Part shown: positions 35,472 through 43,212 of the stretch, in pieces
Layout of the letters: the number at the start of each line of letters is the position of its first letter
Numbering within the stretch: position 1 is the first letter of the stretch
Assembly (NCBI GenBank): GCA_023426545.1
Contig: JAFAAN010000120.1
Span: 54,743 to 118,742 of the forward strand
Length of the DNA stretch: 64,000 nucleotides
From: Pseudomonadota bacterium
GTDB taxonomy: Bacteria > Myxococcota > Myxococcia > Myxococcales > Myxococcaceae
Direction: 5' to 3'
Translations under genes and position numbers: made by a program
Notes under the pieces: generated by a model
The model's database searches: none
What the model saw: the letters and a program-made list of their open reading frames with translations, nothing else
Told to the model about the DNA's origin: nothing

Positions 35472-36074
35472 CTACCCCTTCGAAGATGGCTCGGCTGGAG
35501 AGAACGACTCGAAGAGGCGCTGCTGGCCCACTTCGACCTCGACACGAAACGTGGCCCCCACTCCGCCTGCGGCAAGCGCCTGCGGCTCGGGGAGCGCGAA
35601 TACGGCGACGGCATACACCGCGGCTCCCCGCGCCCCCTCCTTCCATCCGAATCGAGCCGCAGCCGCCTCGGGCTCCAGCAATTGGGGTTCGATGCGTGTA
35701 AGCCGCGCTTCCACGGGAGCGCCGTGCGCTCCCATATCGATCCGGAGCCGTTGACCTGCCGCCAGCCGCTCACGCGCCTCGGGCGGGAAGGAGGCCACCA
35801 GCCCCAGTCCGCTGCCCTCGATGCCAGGAAGCTGCTCGGCCAGTACCACCACCCCGCGACCCGAGACATAGGCGGGCACGGGCGTCCGCGCGACCCACAC
35901 CACGAGGGCCAGGCTCGCCAGGGAAGCGGCCCACAGCTTCGCTCCCGTGCTGGCCGAAATGAACCGGGATTCCGTCGAGAACTGTCGGCTCCGCCGGTGC
36001 GCCTCAAGAGCCTCGGAACGGTAGACAAGGGGGATACCTCCCGATGTTCCGTTTTCGCGAGCCTCCTTGAGCAT
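35472..36074 (-). CDS. Short HlyD-like membrane-fusion protein
   Basis: 200 residues, about half the usual HlyD length. The opening PLVYRSEALEAHRRSRQ and one membrane segment (AKLWAASLASLALVVWVART, about 48-67) are typical of HlyD/NHLM-type adaptors. A conserved barrel strand (PAYVSGRGVVVLAEQLPG) follows, but the long coiled coil is missing, so this is a compact lipoyl/barrel-only form. It probably links LanT to an outer-membrane channel encoded elsewhere. It is the first gene of the operon and ends three bases before LanT. Confidence 0.75.
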   Translation of the reverse strand: MLKEARENGTSGGIPLVYRSEALEAHRRSRQFSTESRFISASTGAKLWAASLASLALVVWVARTPVPAYVSGRGVVVLAEQLPGIEGSGLGLVASFPPEARERLAAGQRLRIDMGAHGAPVEARLTRIEPQLLEPEAAAARFGWKEGARGAAVYAVAVFALPEPQALAAGGVGATFRVEVEVGQQRLFESFSPAEPSSKG

Positions 36075-36235
36075 GCCCGATGCGAGCCTTTCGTGCGCGT
36101 TTGTCTATGGAACGAGACGCCGTCTCTGCCTGTAGAAGATAGACGCAAACAGGCGATCTTTGCAAACCCACCCTCCGTAGATTTCCGAGTTAAAATCACC
36201 AAGCAAGCTCAAGTGGGGTTCAGATCAACCCGGCC

Positions 36236-36252
36236 GTAACCAGATTGGTTAC
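36236..36252. promoter_or_regulatory. Inverted repeat in the lanthipeptide operon promoter region
   Basis: GTAACC (36236-36241), a 5-bp spacer and GGTTAC (36247-36252) form a perfect inverted repeat in an AT-rich stretch within the 277-bp gap ahead of the first cluster gene. It is a good candidate operator. The regulator is unknown; the GlxA/AraC-type gene next door is one possibility. I could not assign clear -35/-10 boxes. Confidence 0.5.
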
Positions 36253-36351
36253 AAATATCAGGCCGGTCTGACACTTCCGCGCACAATGCAAACCTTGGGT
36301 GCTGCTGCGACTCGAGTTTTCTCACGTGGAATCACTTAGCGAACCATGAAG

Positions 36352-37359
36352 TCATGGTCCGGGGCGCGCCCGGAAGGCGCTCGACCGCTTCGCGCGGGGT
36401 GCCTCGCCGATTTCCCGGCGGAAGACCCGGCGGAACGCCGCTGCGTCGGCGTAGCCCACCCGGGCGGCGATGCGCTCGACGGAGTCATCCGTCGTCTCGA
36501 GCAGGTGCACCGCCCGTGACATCCGGATGCGCTGGGCAAAGCGGTGGGGCGTCGTGCCGAGCGCATCCTCGACCCGCCTCGCGAGGGTCCGCGGAGACGT
36601 CGCCGCAGCGCGTGCCATCTCGCGAGTCGACACTTGCCGTTCGAGGTTCGCCATCACGAAAGCCTCGAGCTGCCGAACCATCGGGTCCGAGCTGCGCAGG
36701 TGCTCCGTCACCATGTAGCGCGCCTGCGATGTCCGTTCATCGAGCACGAGATACTTCGCCACCAGGTGCGCCAGTGACGGGCTCGCCGTCCGCGCCACGA
36801 TGGCGAGCATCAGGTCCGCATGGGCCAGCGCCGAACCCGCGGTAATCACCTCCCCGGCGTCGACGACCATCTTGTCCGCGCGCAGCGACACCCCCGCGAA
36901 GCGGCGCCCGAATGCCGCGCTGAGCCACCAGGTGGTCGTCGCCTCCCGGCCTTCGAGCACCCCGGACGCCGCCAGCAGGAACGTCGCGGAGCATGACGCC
37001 GCCAGGACGACGCGCTTCCGGGCGAGGCGTCCAAGGAGCTCGAGGCCGCGCGCGATGTCGGCCCGCGCGAGGAGCGCGGCGACCTGGGACTCCGTCGCCG
37101 CGCCGAGCCCCGGTAGCACCAACACATCACCCTGCCGAAGCCCACGGGCCGTCAAGGCCCCATCAACGGACAGCGTGCGTCCGGCACCTGTGCGAACGGG
37201 CCTGCCGTCCACCGACACCACGCACTGGCGCAAGCCCCGCTCGGTCGCTGGCGCGGCGGCACGTCCCGCGCGAACGAGTCGTGCGGCGGTGCTCACCACC
37301 TCCAACGCCACGCCCAGCGGGCCGTCGGCGACGCCATCGAACACCAGGTGCGCGATCAT
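36352..37359 (-). CDS. GlxA-type AraC-family transcriptional regulator
   Basis: 335 residues from ATG 37359, where IAHLVFDGVADGPLGVALEVV begins as in typical GlxA-type regulators; the longer frame is rejected. Residues 1-175 are a DJ-1/PfpI (class I glutamine amidotransferase-like) domain with the nucleophile-elbow cysteine in VVLAASCSATFLLA. The C-terminal 100 residues carry two AraC-type helix-turn-helix motifs (STREMARAAATSPRTLAR and ERIAARVGYADAAAFRRVF). Its promoter is shared with the divergent dienelactone-hydrolase gene, so it probably controls that gene. It also ends upstream of the lanthipeptide operon. Confidence 0.85.
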   Translation of the reverse strand: MIAHLVFDGVADGPLGVALEVVSTAARLVRAGRAAAPATERGLRQCVVSVDGRPVRTGAGRTLSVDGALTARGLRQGDVLVLPGLGAATESQVAALLARADIARGLELLGRLARKRVVLAASCSATFLLAASGVLEGREATTTWWLSAAFGRRFAGVSLRADKMVVDAGEVITAGSALAHADLMLAIVARTASPSLAHLVAKYLVLDERTSQARYMVTEHLRSSDPMVRQLEAFVMANLERQVSTREMARAAATSPRTLARRVEDALGTTPHRFAQRIRMSRAVHLLETTDDSVERIAARVGYADAAAFRRVFRREIGEAPRAKRSSAFRARPGP

Positions 37360-37500
37360 CTGGCAAGAATAGACCGGATGTTGTCGTTTCTGCCACTTGG
37401 CCCCGGCAGCCAGCTCGGCCATCGTCGGCTCATGCGAAGCGCCGGGACGCTCCGGTGTTGCGCATCAACAACCTCGCGACCCATTCGCAGAGGGGAGAGC

Positions 37501-38343
37501 ATGACCACGACGAGTGCCCCCGAGGCCGATGACGCGCTCGATGATTTCCAGCGCCGCCACATCACCCTGCTCGAACAGCAGAAGACCGTCTATGTCGCAG
37601 GCCACGGGCCCGCGGTCATCGTCCTGGCGGAGATGCCCGGCATCAGCCCCCACGTCGCTCGCTTCGCGCGCTGGGTGCGCGACGCGGGTTTCACCGTCTA
37701 CATGCCTTCTCTCTTCGGCCGGGATGGGGCCTATCCCCGCGCGGCCGAGGGACGCGAAGTCATGCAACGCGCCTGCGTGAGCGCCGAGTTCCGGGCGTTT
37801 GCCGCCAACGCCTCGAGCCCCGTGACACAGTGGCTGCGCGCCCTGGCGCGTCTCGCGCATGAGGAGTGTGGGGGGCCGGGAGTCGGCGCGATTGGCATGT
37901 GCTTCACGGGAAACTTCGCGCTCAGCATGATGCTCGAACACGCGATGCTGGCGCCCGTCCTGTGCCAGCCATCGCTCCCCCTGAATGCGCCTGAAGCGAT
38001 ACAGATTTCGGATGACGAAGCCGCGGCGGTGCGGGAACGCCTCGAACGCGAGAACCTGAAGGTTCTCGCCTACCGGTTCGAGGGGGACCGCTTCTGCACG
38101 GCCCAGCGGTTCCAGGCCTACGCGGCGGCACTCGGCGATCGCTTCATTCCAAGAGTGCTGCCCGCCTCCGCCGCGAACCCGACGCCTCCCCCCTTCTTCG
38201 CGGATGTTGTCGGGTGCCCTCACAGCGTCGTGACAGCCCATCTCATTGACGCCGCAGGGGAGCCCACCGTGGCGGCACGGGACGAAATCCTGGCGTTTTT
38301 TGCGCAAGCGCTGCGGTCTGAAGGAGCGAGCGCTCGGCCCTGA
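37501..38343 (+). CDS. Dienelactone hydrolase family protein
   Basis: 280 residues; GGGGAG ribosome site ahead of ATG 37501. The alpha/beta-hydrolase core has the nucleophile Cys134 (GAIGMCFTGNFAL) and a C-terminal His near HSVVTAH; the acid is probably in RFEGDRFC. It hydrolyses lactones such as dienelactone, but relatives with other esters are common. It is divergent from the GlxA-type gene and likely regulated by it. Confidence 0.85.
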   Translation: MTTTSAPEADDALDDFQRRHITLLEQQKTVYVAGHGPAVIVLAEMPGISPHVARFARWVRDAGFTVYMPSLFGRDGAYPRAAEGREVMQRACVSAEFRAFAANASSPVTQWLRALARLAHEECGGPGVGAIGMCFTGNFALSMMLEHAMLAPVLCQPSLPLNAPEAIQISDDEAAAVRERLERENLKVLAYRFEGDRFCTAQRFQAYAAALGDRFIPRVLPASAANPTPPPFFADVVGCPHSVVTAHLIDAAGEPTVAARDEILAFFAQALRSEGASARP

Positions 38344-38487
38344 CGCGCAGCCTCGCCGAGTGAGGCGGAGTCGCTCGGCTCGGGCACTGCGCGGCGCTGC
38401 AACCGGGTGGAGCCGTTCGCGCAGAGCCAGAGATGCTTGGGGACGCGGTCGCCCTCGAAGGCCCTTCCTCCACCCGGGTTGCGGCCT

Positions 38488-39297
38488 TCAACCCAGGAGG
38501 GTGCGCAGGTTCATTGGCCCGGCGGGGACACCCACGTCGCGCCCAGCGGGGTCATCGGAGGGCGTCTGCCAGGCGTTGGCCTGCGTCACCGTCACGCCCG
38601 TGGCCTCGTTGGTGATGGACATGCTGCCGTTGTGTCCGGCCGGGCTGATCTGACTGGTGTTGTAGCCACTCCAGCCCGTAGCGGCGTTTCCGAACGTGGC
38701 TTCGCCCCAGGTCTGCCCGGAGTTCGCGCCCGGCTTCGCAGAGCCGTCCTTTGACGCGCACCACGCCACGCTGCTGTTGCTGTCGAACGCCACCATCTGC
38801 GACTGGCCTGGCTGCAAGGTAAAGGTCTTGGGCGTGCTCTTGTCGAAGTTCTGCCCGTCGTTCGGGCCGCCCTTCTCGCCCACCTTGTTCCAGAGCGTGA
38901 TGGTCTGCGGCTGGTTCGTGCTGTTGGTGAACGTGTTCGTGTACTTGTATTGACTCTTCTGTTCCGGCTCGATGAGCAACATGTTGCTGTTGTAGGGAGA
39001 GCCCACGTTGTTGACGCTCAGCCACGGCTCACTGACGTTGTAGTGGGCCCCCGCGGATGGCGCGCCAAAGCCGGGGCCCGCTTCGCTGACCCGGCCGCTC
39101 GCCGCGCTGACCGATGCGACACCAGACTGGCGCGGGGCCTGCTCGAAAGTGTCGGCCATGAGCTTCCGCCCCACGTCGCTCCGAGGCTGCGGCGCCGCCT
39201 CCTTCACGCTCGGGGCTGGCGAGGACACCGCGTTGATGGGCGAAGTGCCCAGCGGGGACATGGGGAAGCACGAGCGATGGAGGAGCGAGATGGTCAT
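38488..39297 (-). CDS. Hypothetical protein with a beta-rich C-terminal domain
   Basis: 269 residues from ATG 39297, behind GGAG. Residues 1-90 are Ala/Ser/Pro-rich and low-complexity. The C-terminal 170 residues are beta-rich and polar (TNTFTNSTNQPQTITLWNKV, FTLQPGQSQMVAFDSNSSVA, GWSGYNTSQISPAGHNGSMS). They contain one Cys and many Asn/Thr/Ser, as in secreted fibre-like or binding proteins. There is no standard signal peptide. I do not recognise the family. Confidence 0.6.
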   Translation of the reverse strand: MTISLLHRSCFPMSPLGTSPINAVSSPAPSVKEAAPQPRSDVGRKLMADTFEQAPRQSGVASVSAASGRVSEAGPGFGAPSAGAHYNVSEPWLSVNNVGSPYNSNMLLIEPEQKSQYKYTNTFTNSTNQPQTITLWNKVGEKGGPNDGQNFDKSTPKTFTLQPGQSQMVAFDSNSSVAWCASKDGSAKPGANSGQTWGEATFGNAATGWSGYNTSQISPAGHNGSMSITNEATGVTVTQANAWQTPSDDPAGRDVGVPAGPMNLRTLLG

Positions 39298-39715
39298 TGA
39301 GGACTCCCGAGTGGAGGGCACGCCTTGGAGGGGCGTCAGGGGTGCCGTTGCACGACTTCCCCAACTCCAGAGCAGGACACATGCCACCACATGCGGCCGC
39401 CGCTCGACGGCGACCGGGAGCCTCCGCACCAAGAAAATCCGCCACTTGGCCCCAGAGCGTCGGTCCATCAGCGGTGCCCCGCTTTACGCCCCGCGATGAC
39501 CTCAGCCACCAGCTGGTGTCGGGAGTCACCAGCCCCGAACCCTCTGCCCGCGCCTGTGTCCCCCAGCCGCCACACAAGCAGGGGGAATGAACATCGCTGG
39601 GATGGGGACACTGGGGCCGGAGCCGGTCACGCCCGAAAGCCCCCCAGAGTTGCCCCTCCGGAGGCGGGCCCAGGGCGCCGGACCCTCGATTCGCCACGGA
39701 CGGCGTGGAACCGGG
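39298..39715. other. Non-coding gap (418 bp)
   Basis: Upstream region of the hypothetical gene at 39297 and downstream of the small lipoprotein gene. Open frames here have no signals or domains; no strong hairpin was seen. Confidence 0.5.
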
Positions 39716-40096
39716 CTACTCCGACCAGCCCGGTCCCACCGACATCTCGTAATCGCGCCTCACCACTTCCTGCGAGGCCACGGAGAAGTCCGTGCATCGA
39801 CCGAACGTCGTGCAGATTCGATACTGCCCAGGCTCCAATGAGAGCTGATAGAAGCCGTCGCGATTCGACTGCACGGAAGCGACTTCGGTCTCCCCGGGGA
39901 GGGCCTGAACGAGCAAGGTCATCGATATCGGCTCGACCTCACATTCCCCCCGACAGACGTCATCGACATAGGTCGTCATGCCGTAGATGCCCTGGGATAT
40001 CGACAGGGCATCCTCCGGGTCGAACTCACTACACCCCGTGCCCCCCAGGACCGCCACTGCAAGGGCGACCAGCCGCATTGATAGACGATAGGCCAT
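39716..40096 (-). CDS. Small lipoprotein with carboxypeptidase-regulatory-like fold
   Basis: 126 residues from ATG 40096 (40078 is possible). The signal peptide ends at the lipobox GGTGCSE. The mature domain has ISMTLLVQALPGETEVASV and SNRDGFYQLSLEPGQYRICT, a compact Cna-B/carboxypeptidase-regulatory-like beta sandwich. Four Cys could make two disulfides. Function unknown. Confidence 0.65.
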   Translation of the reverse strand: MAYRLSMRLVALAVAVLGGTGCSEFDPEDALSISQGIYGMTTYVDDVCRGECEVEPISMTLLVQALPGETEVASVQSNRDGFYQLSLEPGQYRICTTFGRCTDFSVASQEVVRRDYEMSVGPGWSE

Positions 40097-40192
40097 GACA
40101 TCAGCATATGCCGGAGTCATCCGGCAGTCCAACCACAAACACTAGCGTCCCCTGAGGAAGATTGCCTTTGCCCGATGCCCCCTGGCCGAGGG

Positions 40193-41104
40193 CTACCGTG
40201 CCTCCAGTACACGGAGCCCGGTGCCTCGCTTTCGTCTGCGAAGCATCATGAACGCGCTTCCCGCGAGCACGGCCACGAGCACGAGGTCACGCACCGGGTC
40301 GGGTCGAACGTCGACGAAGAGACTCACGGGTTGGAACGTCGTCGTCTTCGCACCGGCGACGAGGAAGGCACACAGGTTCACCCCGGCGTGGACGCCGATG
40401 GCCACCTCGAGCCTTCCCGTACGGAGGGTCAGCCACGCCAACAAGCATCCCAGCGCGAGGTAGTAGACAGCCGCTCCCGAAGGCGCTCCCGCCGGGTCGG
40501 GATTCGATAGATGCGCCCCCCAGAACAGCAAGCTGCTCCCTGCGACGGCAACCCAGGGACGGGGAATGAGCCGGTAGAGGCCCTGCATCAGCCAGCCACG
40601 AAAGAGCAACTCCTCTGCGGCGGCCTGGATGGGAACGAGGACCAACACGAGCAGCACGGCGGGCACGAAGCGCACGGCGTCGAAGTTCATGAGGAAGGCC
40701 CCCCGGTCGATGAGCACGTTCACACCCGTCGCCACAGTGAGAACGGCGAACGCGCCGGCAGTCGCCTTCACGGCGGTGCCAAGGCGAAAGCCGCCATCCT
40801 GGCCCAGGAGGCTCGAGAACGGCCGGCCGTGCAAGTACCGGACACAGAACGCCAGCGTGGCGATCAACACCGCGAACAACAGCATCCCTGCCGCGAACAG
40901 CGGGAATGGCATGGACTCGACCACGCCGGTTGCCGGCTCGAAACGGAACTCCGTCCCCTCCGCGTGCCGCGCCGCCAGGAACACGAGCACGGAGTACGGA
41001 ATGTTGAATAGCAGGACGGCGAGTCCCAGCAGCACCACCGTCAACCCATATCGCCACGGCTGATTCAGCCCTCGCGATGCCTGCTCCAGATAGACATTGG
41101 ACAT
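40193..41104 (-). CDS. CPBP-family intramembrane metalloprotease
   Basis: 303 residues, AAGGAG site before ATG. About eight membrane helices. The CPBP/Abi motifs are present: Glu164-Glu165 in AAEELLFRGWL, a His in LLFWGAHLSN, and HAGVNL near residue 250. These proteases act inside the membrane on small peptides or anchored regulators. It is downstream of, and co-directional with, an ECF sigma factor and its anti-sigma gene, spaced 66 bp from the sigma gene, so it may release or destroy a regulator in that pathway. Confidence 0.85.
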   Translation of the reverse strand: MSNVYLEQASRGLNQPWRYGLTVVLLGLAVLLFNIPYSVLVFLAARHAEGTEFRFEPATGVVESMPFPLFAAGMLLFAVLIATLAFCVRYLHGRPFSSLLGQDGGFRLGTAVKATAGAFAVLTVATGVNVLIDRGAFLMNFDAVRFVPAVLLVLVLVPIQAAAEELLFRGWLMQGLYRLIPRPWVAVAGSSLLFWGAHLSNPDPAGAPSGAAVYYLALGCLLAWLTLRTGRLEVAIGVHAGVNLCAFLVAGAKTTTFQPVSLFVDVRPDPVRDLVLVAVLAGSAFMMLRRRKRGTGLRVLEAR

Positions 41105-41170
41105 GACCGTCTCCTTTCCGCGGCCACCGGGCCGCGGCGTGAAACCACAGGGGATGAGAGAGGCCGCGCG

Positions 41171-41734
41171 CTACGGCGCGGTCGCGTCGAGTGCCGCCGC
41201 CAGCCGCTTGCGCGCCAGATGCAAACGGGACCAGACGGTGCCCTCGGGAATCCCGAGCACGTTGGCGATCTGACCGTGCGTCAGCCCTTCCACCGCGAAC
41301 AACGACAGGACCGTGCGGTGCTCCAGCGACAGCGCGCCCATCGCGGCGTCGAGCCTGCGCTTCCGCTCCCGGCTCTCCACCGTCGCCTCGACACTCGCCC
41401 GGGGGTCGGCCACCTCGACATCGACCGCGTCGCCGCTGTGTCGGATGCGACGCGTCCTCGCGGCAACGGCCGCGCGCACCGCGATTCGATAGGCCCAGGT
41501 CGACAACTGCGCATCCCCTCGAAACTGAGGCAGGGCACGTTGAATCGAGAGGAACGTCTCCTGAACCGCGTCCTGGGCATCACTGGCGTCCCGGGTGATG
41601 CCAAAGCACAGCACGTACAGCTTCTCACTGAGTGCCTCGTACAGCCGGCGGATGACCTCCTCCCGCGCGGCGTCGTCTCCAGACATGGCGGCGGCGCGCA
41701 GAGCGCCCTCGTCGAATGGCATGCGCGGCGTCAC
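41171..41734 (-). CDS. ECF-type RNA polymerase sigma factor
   Basis: 187 residues. GTG start at 41734 with GAGGTG before it; this GTG overlaps the stop of the anti-sigma gene (GTGA). Sigma-2 (about 20-90) has SDAQDAVQETFLSIQRALPQ and sigma-4 (about 125-180) has RTVLSLFAVEGLTHGQIA plus IPEGTVWSRLHLARKRL. It directs RNA polymerase to stress promoters. Translational coupling to the anti-sigma gene supports a paired switch. Confidence 0.92.
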   Translation of the reverse strand: MTPRMPFDEGALRAAAMSGDDAAREEVIRRLYEALSEKLYVLCFGITRDASDAQDAVQETFLSIQRALPQFRGDAQLSTWAYRIAVRAAVAARTRRIRHSGDAVDVEVADPRASVEATVESRERKRRLDAAMGALSLEHRTVLSLFAVEGLTHGQIANVLGIPEGTVWSRLHLARKRLAAALDATAP

Positions 41735-42405
41735 GGCGACACCTCGAGTTCCGCGCGCTCGCGGAGCAGCTGCGGCCTACGCTTCCGCGCGAGGTAGAGC
41801 GTCAGCGCGATGTTCACCGTGGCGGCGAAGAGGAGGGTGACGAATCCCGCGGTGCCTTTGTGGCGCGCGAGGAACGCGGTGCCCACCATTCCCACCGACA
41901 TCGCTGGGAAGAGCCACATGAGGGTGCCCAGGTCCTTGAGCTCCGTGGCGATGCGTGCCCGCCGATGCCCGATCCAGGCCTCGATGCCCACGCTGGCCGC
42001 GTCCACGGCCTGGCGCCGGAGGTGGCGCAGCGTCAGGGCGAGCCCCACCGCGAAGAGCACGCCCACCGCCGAGACGATGGCCCACAGCCGCAGCGGCGCT
42101 TCGGGCGCGAAGAGCCGCCCCAGGAAGGCCCCCTGGCCCACGAAGGATGCGAGCGCGACCCAGTGCCCATACGTCAACCAGAATCGGTCCTTCGCCAGCG
42201 CCTTCGAGACCTCGGCGTACCGGGGCGTCTGGACGGGAACATCACCCAGCGCACGGTCCAGCTCCGCCGCGAGCGCCTGGGCGCGTTGACACTCCGGACA
42301 CGCTTCCACGTGCCGCGCCGCCTCTTCCGCCTCCCGAGCTTCGAGCGCTCCGTGACGGCTCATCTCCAGCGCGAGCTGATACTCGTCGCACCCCTTCGCG
42401 GTCAT
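41731..42405 (-). CDS. Membrane anti-sigma factor with zinc-finger (HC2) domain
   Basis: 224 residues from ATG 42405 after GGAGGAGAC. The N-terminus holds HxxxCxxC (ARHVEACPECQRA), the zinc-binding anti-sigma (zf-HC2) motif, followed by four membrane helices. Gene order is anti-sigma then sigma, the reverse of the common arrangement, with a 4-base overlap. It should hold the sigma factor at the membrane until a signal changes it. Confidence 0.8.
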   Translation of the reverse strand: MTAKGCDEYQLALEMSRHGALEAREAEEAARHVEACPECQRAQALAAELDRALGDVPVQTPRYAEVSKALAKDRFWLTYGHWVALASFVGQGAFLGRLFAPEAPLRLWAIVSAVGVLFAVGLALTLRHLRRQAVDAASVGIEAWIGHRRARIATELKDLGTLMWLFPAMSVGMVGTAFLARHKGTAGFVTLLFAATVNIALTLYLARKRRPQLLRERAELEVSP

Positions 42406-42525
42406 GTCTCCTCCTTTTGCCCACTGAGAGGCGCGAGGAGGAAATCCCTTCACTCCGGAGGTCGATTTTTTCGAGCGATCTCCAAGCCCCTGAAACCACT
42501 ACGGACACCTGGCGCCCCGACGTGC

Positions 42526-42921
42526 CTATCGCCGGAAGAACGACACCTGCTGGAAGCGCAGCCCCGCCAGGATCTGCTCCACCCTCGCGTCGGACAGCGT
42601 CCCGATGCGCGGCCCCAGGCGTGTCTTCTCCACGGATGAGACCTGCGACACGACGACGACGCTCTGCCTGGGCAGGTTCCCCTCCCCCCCTTCGAGCAGG
42701 ACATTTCCCGGCTCGCTCGCCCGGTGCAGGTTCGACGTCAGGGCACACACCACCACGGTGGTGATTCGCGAGTGATTGAAGACGTCGTCCTGGACCACCA
42801 CATGGGGATGGGAATAGCTCGGGACCGGCCCTCTGGAGTCGTCCGGGCCAATCCAGAACACGTCCCCCCGGTTGATCTGCACGGGGGCTGCCCCAGAGGG
42901 CGCTCCTGCGTCCGTCGTCAT
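42526..42921 (-). CDS. PemK/MazF-family toxin-like protein
   Basis: 131 residues. The core INRGDVFWIGPDDSRGPVPSYSHPHVVVQDDVFN, TTVVVCALTSNLHR and VVVVSQVSSVEKTRLG is typical of the MazF/PemK RNA-interferase fold. The N-terminal 20 residues look like an extra tail, so a start at an internal GTG near the PVQINRG segment is possible. No antitoxin gene is adjacent; upstream there is only about 290 bp of spacer. Activity is unproven, and it may act in another role. Confidence 0.75.
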   Translation of the reverse strand: MTTDAGAPSGAAPVQINRGDVFWIGPDDSRGPVPSYSHPHVVVQDDVFNHSRITTVVVCALTSNLHRASEPGNVLLEGGEGNLPRQSVVVVSQVSSVEKTRLGPRIGTLSDARVEQILAGLRFQQVSFFRR

Positions 42922-43212
42922 GTTGCGCTCGCGGGTTGAGCCCGAAGGTGCGGCGCGCCACACTGCCACGCCCCCGGACAGGAGTCACCTGCCGCGCCAT
43001 CCACCCGAACCACCGGCCCCCTCGCGCATGCCTCCCCCCTGGTTGGATTCGCATCCCAAGGCTCACTTCCCTCCGGGGGACTGGAAGCATGGCCGCATGG
43101 CGTTGCCCCATCTCCGGCCGCCGCTCGTCGCCGCTGTCCAATCCGCGGGCCGCTCCATCGCCTCGGAGTAGAACGACGTCCCAGACCCCTGCCTGCCACC
43201 GACGCTCAGCCA

